From contig JABAKD010000028.1 of the NCBI GenBank assembly GCA_012845835.1, positions 7,505,632-7,569,631 on the forward strand: a DNA stretch of 64,000 nt. Reading direction: 5' to 3'. The notes under the pieces were generated by a model. That model made no database searches. It saw nothing but the letters and a program-made list of their open reading frames with translations, and had not been told where the DNA came from. This document shows, piece after piece, positions 18,031-31,024 of the stretch (position 1 is the stretch's first letter; every line of letters starts with the position of its first letter). The DNA is from Undaria pinnatifida (lineage: Eukaryota; Sar; Phaeophyceae; Laminariales; Alariaceae). Position numbers and translations under genes: made by a program.

Positions 18031-19366
18031 TAAAAGCACCACCGCCTTCCTTTCCGTTTACGCGGAAACATCGAAACATCATCCATTCCACGAGCGTGCT
18101 CACCATGTATCGCTACCACCAGCACTACGAAATACACTCATGGTACGTACACCACCTATAACAGTCTAAATGTACCAGGTATCTGACAGTAAATAAGGGG
18201 GGCATGTTTCTATCCTGATGTTATCATGCCAACCATCACACGTCTGTTTGGCGAGCCCTCCCGGCATCCAAAAATGCATCCATCGTGAGTGCGAAGGTCT
18301 CAGGTACCGGTGGATCAGGATGCCAACTAGCACCAGGGTGTTTACAAGCAGATAACTGGTGTAGTACGGTCTATGCTTGGCTATCTGGGGGGACCAGCAT
18401 CAATTGACGAGCGGAAAGCGCGAGGGCGTGAACAGGCAAAAATCGACGAAAACCGGCGAGCATAAAAAGCTGAAAAGTGGGAATGCTTACACTCTTGCAC
18501 GATAAAAAGAAGACGCGTACCGGGGGGCAGAAGGGAAGACACCTGTGACAGGGCATGGCCAGAAGGTCAACCCGCTTACGGGTTGAGCTGGAGTAAACGT
18601 GATGATTGAAAAGAAAGAAAAAGAAAGAAAAAGAAAGAAAAAAAGGGAAAAAAAGAAGACAAAGAAAAAAAAAAAAAAAAACAAGGAAAACAAAAGAAAA
18701 AAAAAGAGCAATCCCGTCATATGGGGGTACGGCTATTTGTATCAGCTTGCGTACGGATATATAACAGCAGTCAAGGTGGAAAAAGCAGTCCTCTCGGGGA
18801 TTTAGTATGGAACACCTTTCTGGTGCAAGCATTTATCATACATCGCCTTTCACGGTCTGGCTATTTTCAGCGGTCTTGTTGCATTCAACAGCCTTGCAGG
18901 CGCGTGTTGTAGGGCATACTCTAGACGTACCCGGGTATAATACACTCTAGGCGTACCAGGGTATAATACATACCCGGTGTGTTGTAGGGTATACTCTGTT
19001 GTTCTCACATGAACCCGCGCATAATCAAGTCCGTGGTCACAGGACAGGCTCCAGTCACTCTGGAGTGGTCGAATACCCCAGGGGAAAAACACAAACAAAC
19101 CAAAAGTGGCACACGCATATATCATAGCCGACGCACACTATCTAGGTGTACCCGGGTATTACCAAGACAATCAAGGCTGGTACCCGGGCACAGCCAGAGA
19201 GTACCCTGTGCCTCCAAGTACATTACTAAACATACCCTTGCAGTCTAGCTTCTTTTAACGGCTAAAGGGTCAATGGCTGTGCAGTCCTCGACTGGTCGGC
19301 GCTATCATACGGGTATCGCTCATGGGACGGGGTGCGATAACCGCAACTAAGAAAATGATGGCCCTA

Positions 19367-19540
19367 CCAGCCCAGCTGGAACACTCGAGGCTCTGGGTAA
19401 GCTTGTCGAAGGTGGATGCTAGCCTTTCGATTCGGCGATACGCTCGCCGTACCAGCCCAGCTGGAACATTCTGGGCTCTGGGCAAGCTTGTCGGAGGTGG
19501 ACGCTAGCCTTCCGATTCAGCGATGCGCTCGCCGTAACAA
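19367..19540. repeat. Tandem duplication of ~82 bp
   Basis: TACCAGCCCAGCTGGAACA to GATACGCTCGCCG is repeated once, directly adjacent, with about eight differences. Confidence 0.75.
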
Positions 19541-20424
19541 GATAAGATTGTACGTGATACGACGGAGGAAGATGTAAGCATCGCGGCTGTCGAGGACACA
19601 CGAGCGCGATGGTTCGATTTTCCGGATACAGGCAACACCACAACCGATTTCGCAACAGCGAAAAAAAAAGAGTTCGGGTTTTCCATTTGTTAGCGAAGGA
19701 TATACTTCAGCCGACCGACTCCTTCACGTTTTTACCACTCGACAGAAAAACAGCTCGCTCCCAGATTCGTGCAAAAAACAACAAAAAACTGCAGTCGAGA
19801 GTTGCCAATCAGTAGGTAAATAGAACATATATACGTGGTACCGTGATACCCATTCACAGGTCCACCGCACACGCCCGATCACCCACGCACCCAGTGCCCA
19901 TAAAAAATTCTTAAAAATATCGGAGGGGGGGCAGAGGGGGGGGGGGGGGGGGGGGAGGGGAGGGGGGGGCAAACGTCCCAGAGGCCACAGTCAACTCCAC
20001 CGAGGCAGAGCAACAACATCGGTGCCGCCTCTTCCGCAGTCCTTCTTGTCTTGTTTTTTTTTGGCGGCTTATTTCCTATTTTCGGTTGGGTTTATTGGCT
20101 CGTGTCTAGGGGAATTGTGTTTGGGATGTAGGCTGAAGATGGGGTTTGGAGAAGATTGCCTTGCGTGGAAGGGTATATTGCTGTACGAGGGAGAACAATA
20201 CGACCCGGCACCAGTCGCTCACCGCCGTATCGTCAGTCACAAGCAAAATATCGAAAACGGGGGGGGGGGGGGGGGGGCATACGCAAGCTTGGCGGACCAA
20301 TTCATTCCCGACGGAACGAAGAGGGGCAATTTGCGAAAATCGTGCGATTATACCCTTCTGGGACTAGAGTATATATTTTGGGAACGAACTCTACATTTCT
20401 TTTGATTGTCAAGACCATTTCTTG

Positions 20425-21200
20425 TAGAGTCGGATTCGTCAGTCGAAAATGGAAAACGGCCGTTTTCGACTGAAGCCCAAATCGGGCTTTCTTACAAAGT
20501 CGAAAAAGGGCTTTTTCGACTCAACTTTTTTCGACCGAGTTTTCGGACTGGGGGATTCAGTCGAGAAACTTGACTTTTTCGACTGAATCTGTCAGTCGAA
20601 AAACTCGTCGAAAAAGTTTACACCTGTTTTTTTCAACCCATCGCATCGCTCATCCCACCACAAAACACACCCACACGCCCACACACCCATACCAGGTACC
20701 ACACAGCAGTATCATACAACAGCGCCGACGCTGCCTTGGCTATCACTGCTGTTGCTTCTCGCCGCAAGTCAGCGTGGCGCACTCCTAGCTCCGCTCGCCA
20801 GCCGCATGTATCACACGACAGCAGTAGCGCGCGTTATCGATGCCATTTTGCCAACAACGGCTACGCCTGCTGTAGCTTTGGCGGCTCTCGGCTGAGTGCA
20901 ACGCCACGAACGTAGTTTTGGCGGCTTTCGGCTAAGCCCAACGCCACCAACCCGCTTGGACGAAGGTTCGTCGCGCGTGTAGCACGCGTTGCTCGCGAGG
21001 AACGCGCGAAGCACAGAGCTGCCAACCGAGTTCCGAGCGCCATACAGCAGTACTCCCTCACACCAACCGCCTCTAGGAAGAGCACAAAAACAATAAAATC
21101 GACTCGACTGACGATAAGAAGGACCAGAAGAACCCAGTCGAAAAAAAGTCCAGTCAAAAAGGGCCGTTTTCGACTGGCGGAATCCGACTGTGTAAGAAAC
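20425..21200. mobile_element. Putative element with imperfect AGTCGGATTC inverted ends
   Basis: AGTCGGATTCGTCAGTCGAAAA near 20430 recurs inverted near 21190-21160 (AGTCGGATTCCGCCAGTCGAAAA). Both ends carry several AGTCGAAAA/TTTTCGACT motifs that form small hairpins, for example around the palindrome AAAACGGCCGTTTT at 20453-20466. A 40-bp direct duplication lies inside (20869-20950). No transposase is visible. Confidence 0.4.
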
Positions 21201-23269
21201 GGCTCGACACACCGGACATACGCGCACCACCCAACGTATAAACGCAGACACGACAAGTTATGTCTCAAAGCACCCAATTCTACCGCAGGAACAAAACAAT
21301 CCCAAGAGAGGGTCATGGGGACAAAACCTGCCGTCACTCTGTACTCTTACCAGCATTTACTATTAATACTGGACCAGGTTGAACCTGGGGGTACTGTGTT
21401 GTATCACATAATTTCAGTACTACACGAGGGCGGCAGGGGCTACTATTAATATTATCCTGGGAGCAGCACAAGAGTGGGTGGGCAGCCTCGAACGCGACGT
21501 GATATTGAATCTACGATGCACGCACTTTCGGGATCATCGCGTCTAGCTGGTAGCGAGGATCCCTCCTACGGTAGGCTAGTATGATACAACACGATCAAGA
21601 AATTTGAGATTGAAAATGAAACATCATGGAATTTGAAAGTGAAATCGAAAATGAGACTGAACTTGATAATTGAGATTGCAAGCTCAAATGGGGATTGAAA
21701 TTGAGGTCACCTGTACGCGGGCTTTGGAATTTAATTTGAGGTTGAAATCGCCGACTGGTGTACGCCAATGTACCATAGACCGCAAGGCACAACAAAAGCG
21801 AGCAAGGAATCGTAGCGGAACGAGCCAACCACGGGAGTCCATGGAAAAATTTCCGCAGGATTCCACCAGAATTAGCAATCACTTCCGTCCCCGTGCAAAT
21901 AGCGTTCCCGCGGTCCCACCCAATCAGTTCCGAAGATATCTCGGTTTACCATTCCCATCGAAATCGTTGCCGCGGGGTTCCTGATTTTGCATTCCCATTA
22001 AAACGATTTCCGTGGAAATATCTGTTTTCCGGTGGATTTTCCGTTTCCGTACCGTAAAATCTGAGGAAGAATCCCTTCCCAAAGTCCCGTCCAAACTAAA
22101 ACTGTTCACAAATACGATTCCCGCGGGAATTACTCCCGCACTAACCGCGTGCACGGGATCATTGCTCAGCGTTGTTTCCCCCTGTTTTGTTCTATATATT
22201 CAAACGCTTTGTTCAGTTCTATCACGTACCTGGCATATACGATGAAGAGCTCAACTCTACCCGGAAAGATTACATTCCGGGTGGCTATCTCCACCGAAAC
22301 TGACCCTCAGGGGACAGGCCGGGTCGACATACATACACACCCGTATACAACGGCAGCTTGCGCTGCCGGGGTTGTAACGAAGACCACTGATAGGGACAGC
22401 TTACGCTATACCTACAATGGGACCCGAAGGGTGCGCCAGCTAGCGTTGGGCTGCGAAAGCAACTGAGTTAAATCGACACACGACGCGTATGAAAATAGGT
22501 GGAAGTGTGGTGAGCTAAAGCTTTATTTTTCCCCATCCGCCGGAGGACAAAAAAAAAAAAAAAAAGATGAAGAGCTTACAGCCAACGTCAACGCACGTAC
22601 GTCTACTAGTATCCTTCCCGTGGCGGAGTGTGGAGCGTGGCACAGAACAGGTCCTACGGTAGTTCTTCGGTGTATTTCGTATTATTGCGTTTTTCGTTTT
22701 ACGTGTATCATAATGCTTTACTTATTGTTCTAATATGGTTGCCCTGTTTTCGAGGACATGGGGCGCTGTGTTTTGTGGGGGATGCACGACGGGGAATAAA
22801 AAAAACGGCCTTAGGTTGCAGAACGCATCTGTCGCATCCTTCCTATTGATGGGGTGCTTGCTGCTACAGTGTGGAGTCTGCAACAACGAAGAACAACGTG
22901 CTATGCTTCGCTCAGTTGTGTGTGGTGTCCATGTTCAGTTCAACTATTAGCAATGCGTTCGATGATCGCCTCACATCCGACGTCGAGACATACCAAGTAT
23001 CGCGCAAACACACCCGATCATGCGGTGGCTCATTCACGTTGGCGAAATTCTATGGTAAAACGTTTTCTGGGCAAAGTTTCCCGTGAATCCCCGTGGTGGC
23101 TATTTCCCGCAGTGGCCGGTTCCGCGGAATGGTTTCCCGTGATGGCTAACTAATCCCCACAGGAAAAGTTCCAGGAGAAAAAACGCTCCCGAGGACTGCC
23201 CTGATTCAACCGCTAATACAGGTGTTACCCGCCGAGTACCCATGGCCAACAAGCACGAGTCATTCATAT

Positions 23270-23720
23270 TCAAACATACCCGGGTAGAGTACCCGATATC
23301 GCACATTGGAAACCCAGGGGACAACAAATTGTCATCCCCAAATTCACGTTCCCTGCGCAGTATTTCGGTATTCGTTTGCGGCGCGTTGGAAGTTGGGCCA
23401 GATCGATGGGGTTTTGAGAGCTCTCGCTTTCGTCCTCCGTCGGGGTACACCCCTGGCTGCCGGCATCCTGCTGCGTACTTCACATTGTACATACATCGAA
23501 GCCAAGCGATAATAGTACCCGATATTGCGTATTGGAAACCCCGGGGACAACAAATTGTCATCCCCAAGTTCACGTTCCCTGCGCAGTAGTTCGGTATTCG
23601 TTTGCGGCTCGTTGGAAGTTGGGTCAAGCCGACAGGGTTTTGAGAGCTCTCGCTTTCGGCCTTCGTTGGGGTAGATCCTTGTGTTGTGGCGTTGTACAAA
23701 CATCGAAGCCAAGCGATAGT
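23270..23720. repeat. Tandem duplication of ~230 bp
   Basis: Both copies contain GTACCCGATAT(C/T)GC, GGGGACAACAAATTGTCATC, TCACGTTCCCTGCGCAGTA and GGTTTTGAGAGCTCTCGCTTTC and end ACATCGAAGCCAAGCGATA. The long minus-strand frame across it is a product of the duplication. Confidence 0.75.
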
Positions 23721-24944
23721 ATCATGATGGGGGGGGTTAACTGGTGTGAATTGTGTGCGTGGGAGATCATAATTCTGAGAAGGCTTCCTGGAGATTTTGC
23801 GCGCAAGACTAATACTGCCCCAGGGGACCTTACTTAGGTTGTCATCACCGGGGTTTCCGTGGTAACTATTGGCAACCCGGGTACCCGGGAACCAAATATC
23901 AAGCGGGTGTGAGGCGTTACTCGTACCCGTGACAGGGGGTATTGGCAGGCAGGGTAATAGTCGCGAGTACCCGGGAAATTGGCAACAGGGCACGAAACAC
24001 GTAGAAAATAAAGCCCGCGGCACTGCCCAAAACTCAAAAATAGCAACCAAATATTTTGGAAAAAAAACTTCTCAAAACGTCAGTTGTGACTTCGATAAAC
24101 TTAGGGTTGATACTCATCTTTGCAAGCTGTGTGATGGACACTTCGCCACAGAAATCCGCCACGTTCAAATAATTAAGGGCAAAGAGACTTTCTACCGTGC
24201 GACGGCGCCAAAAACGTTGGGGCTCCTTCCCACCCTCGCATGCCCGAATGAATCTCGGTGTCCTGCCCGGATGCCGGGGATCGCAAAAAAAACAAACCGA
24301 GGAACGGTCGAGTTTTTTACGTGTTTTTTCCTAAAAGGAACAAATCGAGGAACGGTCGAGGTTTTTATGCGTGTTTTTTTTTTTCACAATCCATACCATC
24401 CTCGGGAACAATTTGTAGCAGCAGCAACAGCTACAGCAGCAGCAGCTACAGCAGTAGTCGCAAAAGCAGCAGCAGCCAGTCGTGACAACGCTTCCTACCA
24501 ATACGCAGAGTTGATGAAAGTTGCAAAACATCCACGAGCGCGATTCCTCTACCAGGTAGACCTCAACAGCAGCATAACAACCCTTGGTAACCCCTTCTCG
24601 ACTGGAAACCCGTTTTGGGGGACAAAATTACTTGGGTTTAGTATAGGGAGGGGTTTGGGAGCTCTAAAGGGGTTAACAGCAGTTACTGCAAAAACGACCC
24701 CATACTAATTCCACGGAGTTTCTGCCGAAAAACGTGGGTGAAGTTAGTTCTACAAGGGGTAAAACTAACACCGGTGTCCTGTTGTCTGTTGTCCACCATC
24801 GTCAAAGCTTCTGCTGTATACCTGGTACGTAGTACCTAGTACTGGCCTACCGGTATTGCATTGCTCTCGCGTTACGCAAACAACGTTGTTCTAGAACGTT
24901 AGTCTACAGGCAGTAGGGGTCTAAGTACGTAACTGCTATACCTG

Positions 24945-25110
24945 GTTGTTCTCACATAGACTCGCATAATCAAGTCCGCGGTCACAGGACAGGCTCCAGT
25001 CACTCTGGTTGTTGTTCTCACATTAACTCGCACAATCAAGTCCGTGGTCACAGGACAGGCTCCACTCTGGAGCTGAGGAATACCCTAGGGAAAAAACACA
25101 AACAACCCAA
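24945..25110. repeat. Repeat family starting TGTTGTTCTCACAT, two adjacent copies
   Basis: The block TAATCAAGTCCG(T/C)GGTCACAGGACAGGCTCC occurs twice here and also at 15340-15395, 19005-19095, 29215-29290 (inverted) and 31133-31240. It often ends near GAGGAATACCCCAGGGAAAAA. The 25012-25310 and 29030-29300 copies share a further 200 bp (CATATAAAAGTGAAATCGGG, GATGTGCCAGGTC). Confidence 0.7.
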
Positions 25111-28100
25111 GGTGGTACACGCATATATCACAGCTGACGCAATTTACACGCATATATCACAGCTGACGCAATTCATGCCTCCACCAGAAACATATAAAAG
25201 TGAAATCGGGACTCAGTCTACGATGTGCCAGGTCTATTACCTGGTGGTGCATACGTCTCATTACTCGCGCCTGGAAAAACCGACTATACCGCTTGCCACC
25301 CAAGAAAGACTACCACGTACATATATTACACGCAGTATCTATCATTACGCATACGCACGACAGACGCAAGTCAATTGGAAAAAATAAACAAAGAACAAAT
25401 AAGAAGAGAAAGGAAAGGAAAGAAAAGAGAAGAAAGCGAAAAAAAAAACGAAAAAGGAAAAAAGAACCAAGTACCGGCTATAGATACTGACGTCCTTAAA
25501 ACATTAAATACCTGGTATAAAATACTGCTGTGCTGTGCTGTACCTGGCATTATACGCGTACATACTCTGCACGAACACTGGGTGTACTGATGTCGTTGGG
25601 TAGACATAAACCACATTGGAAAGAACGGTTTGAAGTCAAGACAACAACAATACTCGTACTCAGATACGATAATCGCCGGTCGCCCCGGTGGCGTATCAGG
25701 TTATCCTCGAGCCCGGTGTAGGTCAATTTTGAGTTCGAATCCCCCCAAGTGCATACTCGTATAAATTCGTGGGGACTTTTCTTGCGAACAAATTGACTTG
25801 CGGATAGCGCGAGAGCGTGAGTTCGCAACACTCGATGAGAAATCGACGAGCAGTGGGATTGCTGAACCCCTCTAGAGCCCTCAAATCCCACCCTATACTA
25901 ACTTGAAGCAAATTTGTCCCCCAAAAGGGTTTCCAGTTCTAAAGGCGTTAAGCGATAAAAATTGAAGGCAAGAACCGGGGGGAACAAGGGACGACACCTG
26001 TGACCACGGCATGTCCTAGTCCAGAAGCTTGAAAAAAGAAGTGTGCGAAAAAAAATAAAAAATGATACGAGTACTGGTGGTACAAGCTTTGAGCTCTCGT
26101 ACTCGTACTGGTGCTGCTGGCCGCTCAAGAGGTGGAGGATATCGAAAATTGCTACTCGTGGAAGATACGAAACTGTGCCTGGTACGTAATTTACACGAAA
26201 ACAGGTCAAGAATTTCCTTCGATCTGCACAACGTAGCGCAACGACAACAAACAACAGGGGCGCGCCACGTACTCGTCTTGATGAGAGAGGTATTCTGGTA
26301 TTTGTTTAGAAATGTAGAAGATAGCTTCGTACTCGTGCAGCGAGCATCGAGTATCGTAAGCAACGACGCGAATCGGGAAGCAGCAGCTCGCAGCACCGCC
26401 ACGAACGTTCAAAGTACAACAGTACAACTCTCGTCCTACATGGCAGTCGTACCACTCCTGTTTTTGCTATTTGCGGCGGCAGTCGATTCGACACTAAGCA
26501 ACACTCTGAAGCGCGCCGAGCAAGCCCATTCAGAGCTCAACGCCAAGGAAAGGGAAAGAAGAAAGGGGGGTGGGCTGTTTGCTGAGAATGCTCAATCTCA
26601 AAAGGGCAGGATTGACATTACCAACATCACAGCGAAAAAATCTAAAAGGCGCTCGTGAACCAATAGAGGTGCATGTGAAATTGAGTTCGAATACACCAGT
26701 ACGAGAGGCTACGTACTGCTACTGCTGTGCCTTTGTGTTGGGTGGTCAAGATCATAGGACCAGGCCGCAGCTGCAGTTGATTCGTCGTCTTGTGGCTTCA
26801 CCGAAACAAAAACGTATTCTGACCCATTTCGAAACAAACACCGAAAATTAGCGAAAATAGATAGCGAAAATAAAAACTCGTTCTCTGTCTGGTATATTTC
26901 GACAGGTGGTGGCTGAAAATATCAAAAATTACAAAAAATGTGATACTCGCACGAGAATCCTGTGTGTGGAGAGTGGAGAGAATGCCGCAATTGTTGTTAA
27001 GCGGCGCCGCGGGTGAAAGAGATATTAAAGAATGGCCATTCCCCACAAGCCTAGGTCGGCAGCGCAAGCGGGGGGTTGTGCCTCACTCAAGGGACTAAGG
27101 AGATGGCCTGAGAAAAGAAGAGAGGATTCCTTGAGAGAGCGAGACCGAGATTCGAAGTAGAGAGAAGCCGCCAAAAGTCAAAAATGGTAACCCAATCAAT
27201 CAATGGCCACGGCGCCCTATATACATGCCGTTTTAGGTACAATTAAGGAGCTAACCCAACCCAACATCTATTCTGTCCCGATCGATTTGGCTTCAGGCTA
27301 CAGCCACCGCAGATGATTTATCTCGCAGAAAAACGACCGGGGCGAGGCCAGGCGCGCCGGCCCATGTATTTGCCTCCTGTCAACATGTTCTCGACTGCCT
27401 TGCCTCGCCGGCTGAGCAAACACACAAAGCACACAAAATATCATTACACAATACAGGTGCGAAAACAGACAAAAGCAACCAGCCTGCCCATAGGTAGGCC
27501 TTGGTCTATGACGCTCACCATGGTGAACCTTTCGCCCTTTCGGAAGAGAGGGGGTGCCTTTGAAAGAGGATATCGCGGCCTCTCTGCGACGCGTCCTGGT
27601 TCAAGCTTCCTCCTTCTCTTCTCTCCCTTTTCTCTGTGCCTCAAGCCAGTGCTGGTGTGTTTGGGTCGTGTCGTGTCGCCGCGAACGAACGGGGTTGTAA
27701 AACCGACGGAAAGGCATTACCGACCACGGCTCGGCCAATCACAGCGTCCTGATCCAAAACTCCATTTTTTTAGTTTTTAAATGTTTCAAATACGTCAGCT
27801 GTAGAGGACACGTCGGCCACTAGCATTGTTTTCGGCTGTATTTTTCAATTTTGAATTTTTGTTCTATGTCCGTAAATATAATAGCCTTTTAAATATTATT
27901 ATGAATATCAATCGGTACTTAATTGACGTACAATTGATAAGGTTTTACAATCTCGGCTCGTGACTGACTGTTTGTATATCGTGTACAAGATGCGCTGCTG
28001 CCGCTGCTGCTCAGCCTGTGCCTGACCCCCGAGTCGGTCGATAACGTCCTAGCTGGGTCAGATCCTTGATTCTACAAGCGCCCAGGTGGAAACTTCACGA

Positions 28101-28589
28101 CATTGTTCCCTAGCTGAGCTATTATTTTTGCGCAGATACGTCACAACGAATTTCACTCGCGGAGATGCGAGAGACTCCACGGACTTTACATTGCAGTTGT
28201 TGGGGGCTTGCTTACGATTGATGTGCAGCAGCAGCATGCTGCAGCAAATACGCACTGCTGCTGTTGGCCCTGCTGTTTTGGGATCGCGATCTTAATTCCT
28301 TCTGCCGGGTGCTGCCTGCGGCCTCTCTGGCCTCATTCAAAGCGCCCCCGCGCCCACGCAGAAATAAATGAATGTGATGCATGCAAAAGCGATGGGTGCA
28401 AGCAAGGATCATTCCTGATCATACCCCCGCCAATCCCCTGCGGGGGGGTGCGAGCGAAACAAGCACAGAGAAGTAGATACATGCCGACGACAGGGGGGAA
28501 AAGAATGACGAAGGCGGGACGGACACATATAGACTACCTGGTATACATATATACATACATAGAAGAAGTGATAGTTTGCAACGCAGTAT
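25111..28589. other. Gene-poor stretch with repeat fragments
   Basis: It contains the extension of the TGTTGTTCTCACAT repeat (to about 25310), A/G-rich DNA (25380-25470), an A-box/B-box-like pair (25689-25742) and a partial TTAACGCC MITE (25895-25953). A 198-codon frame at 26062-26658 has no recognisable domain and I do not call it a gene. Nothing else stands out to 28589. Confidence 0.5.
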
Positions 28590-28800
28590 CATAATGGAGT
28601 GCTCTCCGTGGAAGGATAGTTTATAGATTCGATGCGAAACCATGTATGTCATCATCATCATCATGGTTGAAGCAAGTTGAAGTGAAAAAAAAACCACGTG
28701 ATATTAGATCTGAGATGTCACATTCACGTCAAGGCCATCATAAATGGGAGATATTGCAGGTGACGGGTGACGATGATGGGACAAGGAGGACGCCGCTCTT
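28590..28800. repeat. Direct repeat pair (28590-28800 and 29300-29480)
   Basis: AATGGAGTGCTCTCCGT, GAAACCATGT, GATATTA and GTCACATTCACGTCAAGGCCATCATA occur in the same order in both, about 700 bp apart, flanking an inverted copy of the TGTTGTTCTCACAT family. Confidence 0.7.
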
Positions 28801-29483
28801 GTGAGCTCTATCTTCTGAGCTCACCATAATAATAGGGTTGTACATCTTGCAATGAATGAGGCATTTTAGCCTCATCATTACGAGGTGTGGGGGTATCTTT
28901 AGCCTCGTTTTCGTTTGTTTCGAATAGCCGCATCGTCGATCCCCAATTTTCATTTCTGGATGTTTTGTTGACATCCTTTGATTGCCATGTATGTGATCTG
29001 CATCTATCTACGACTATTCAGGGTGGCCTAAAGCAGCTATAGTCGCTTTTTCCAGGCGCGAGTAGTAAGACGTATGCACCGGTATGGACCTGGCACATCG
29101 TAGGCTGACTCCCGATTTCACTTTTTTCATATGTTTCTGGTGGTTGGAGGCATGAATTGCGTAAGCTGTGGTATATGCGTGTACCACCTTTGTTTGGTTT
29201 GTTTGTGCTTTTCCCTGGGGTGTTCCTCAAGCTTCAGAGTGACTGGAGCCTGTCCTGTGACCACGGATTTGGTTATGCGAGAACAACAACAACAATGTAA
29301 TGGAGTGCTCTCCGTAGAAGGATATACTTTTTAGATTTGACGTGAAACCATGTCATGGTTGAAGTGAAAAACCACGACGTACGTGATATTATGTCACATT
29401 CACGTCAAGGCCATCATAGGTGGGCGATAATGTAAGTAAGTGACGATTATGGAACAAGCAGGACGCCCTTCGTCTCACTACTC

Positions 29484-29867
29484 TGTTATAAGGCTTAGTT
29501 TGGGTATAATAAGCTATTGGTTAACCTTTTGCAAGTGGTCAAACAGACTAATACCCCACTAGTACCTTAACAAATGGCGTCGTCGACAGACCATAGTTTG
29601 TTTGGGTCGTGGGTTCAAGTTCCACATCCACCATAACATACTTTATCAGACTTTCCTCATGTCGAACTTGAAAAATACTCTCCCCGGTATACCCAGGATA
29701 TAAACGGCTTGGATATATTGTCAGGTCCGCCCGTACATCCGGCCGACCTGCTATCCCACCGTTTCAGGGGGGAAGAGTGTCATGAGGCTTAGTTTGGGTA
29801 AGCTATTATTATTGGTTAACCTTTCGCAAGTGTTCAAACGTACTAATACCCCACTAATACCTTAACA
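29484..29867 (+). mobile_element. TRIM (terminal-repeat retrotransposon in miniature), 384 bp
   Basis: Two direct repeats, 29484-29572 and 29778-29867, each start TG and end CTTAACA and share most of about 90 positions. A TGG-starting primer-binding-site candidate (TGGCGTCGTCGACAG) begins two bases after the left repeat. A polypurine tract (AGGGGGGAAGAG) directly precedes the right repeat. The 205-bp interior has no coding capacity. This is the standard order LTR-PBS-PPT-LTR of a non-autonomous TRIM. No clear target duplication is seen. Confidence 0.75.
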
Positions 29868-30441
29868 CTACCCTGCACTACCCTGCCCTACCTTGCCACA
29901 TAGCCCTATTATGTCTGTCTGTGTCTGTCTTTTAGCATTATATTTAGGGAAATAATGCATAATAAGCTTTGAGCCTAGCCAGCGAGCCATGCGGAGACTA
30001 TAATAACGACACCGACCGGAACCCATGAGGGGCACGCTTCCCAACACGGACCAACCACGCATCCCCCACTCGGAGTACTGTGACAGCGGACCTCTGCACT
30101 CATTTTTTTGTTGCTGTTTATTGTTGCTGGCTTGCTCGTCGAAGTCATCATGATAATTGTATGCTTCTTCCCGATTACAATTACCCCCCCCCCCCCCAAA
30201 TCTGCGTTGAGTTAAGTAATAATTATAAGTACTCTGTTCAGCATGTACATTGTTGTGCAACAACGAACGGTACGGCGCACGAGCGAGAAGCAAAATCAAA
30301 GGCCAAAGCTGGCGAAGGGAGGCGCACTGTTTCCGGGGACGACGAGAAAACAAAGTATATCGATTTTTTTCGCGTTATCGGCGCGCGCTACACTAACTAG
30401 TAAATCAGTTCATCTTAATCAATCTCTTAAGGTTGGTGGTG

Positions 30442-30707
30442 TGTTAAGATACGGACTCGAAAGGCCTGTAGGTATCCGAATTTGAGATCATTTGGATGGG
30501 TTTCGTATGATAAGGTTGGCGTTTTATATTCGGGAAAGTTAGGAAGTAGATCGGCACGTGCCTCCGATCTCTGAAGCTATCCCGGGCTCTGGTGGAAACG
30601 AATAAAGCTATATCTCTACGAAGGAACGAAAGTGAGTACTCTCCGAGGACCTGCTCAATTGGCAGACCTGCAGGGGGCACTCTGTGTCCCCCACCTTTAA
30701 TTTAACA
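30442..30707 (+). repeat. Solo LTR of the TGTTAAGATACGG family
   Basis: Full-length match, in opposite orientation, to the LTR at 3314-3582, with ends TGTTAAG and TTTAACA. No internal coding region adjoins it and the 4-bp flanks (GGTG, TGCT) do not match. A short purine-tract/LTR-start fragment (GGGTGGGCTAGTGTTA) recurs near 30858. Confidence 0.8.
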
Positions 30708-31024
30708 TGCTTTTTTTTTGTTTTTTTTTTGCGTGCTATAAAAAGGGCAGAACTTTTTGGTCGAAGTATTTCAGACTGACGGGGCTCCTCAACTAACTGA
30801 AGAGCTCCCCAAGATCGCCCGAAAATCAATATATACACAGTGATTAGTTATGGGCAGGGTGGGCTAGTGTTATGGCGTTATTGTTGCCATAGGAGCCTGG
30901 GAGAGGCTTACCGGGTAGGATCTTATTTTTTTTTTTAAACCTGTAGGCCATGGGATTGTTCATTGGGTCAAAAGTTTTTCATGTTGTCTCGGAATCGTTT
31001 TTTGTTATTGTATTGGACTATCAA

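Larger units (their letters stand above)
17131..24944. other. Gene-poor stretch right of Ran
   Basis: It holds the Ran 5' flank, a partial TTAACGCC MITE (17507-17590), tandem duplications listed separately, homopurine A/G DNA (18600-18715), poly-G (19922-19966, 20262-20277), GAAATTGA-rich sequence (21600-21720) and a CAG-rich tract (24418-24478). A block TTTATTTTTCCCCATCCGCC with downstream poly-A (22518-22566) recurs inverted at 62745-62790. No gene is recognisable. Confidence 0.55.

Noticed and set aside
23100-24050. A 316-codon minus-strand frame.
   Set aside because: It is created by the ~230-bp tandem duplication (repeated NYRILRREREFGDDNLLSPG-like peptides) and has no recognised domain.
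26062-26658. A 198-codon plus-strand frame.
   Set aside because: No domain, an Arg/Ser-rich composition, no intron signals tying it to other exons, and it lies in repeat-rich DNA; chance remains the simplest reading.
29573-29634. A possible tRNA gene (TGGCGTCGTCGA ... GGGTTCAAGTTCC ... CCA).
   Set aside because: It lies directly inside the left LTR of the TRIM; the TGG start fits a primer-binding site, and the acceptor arm does not pair.
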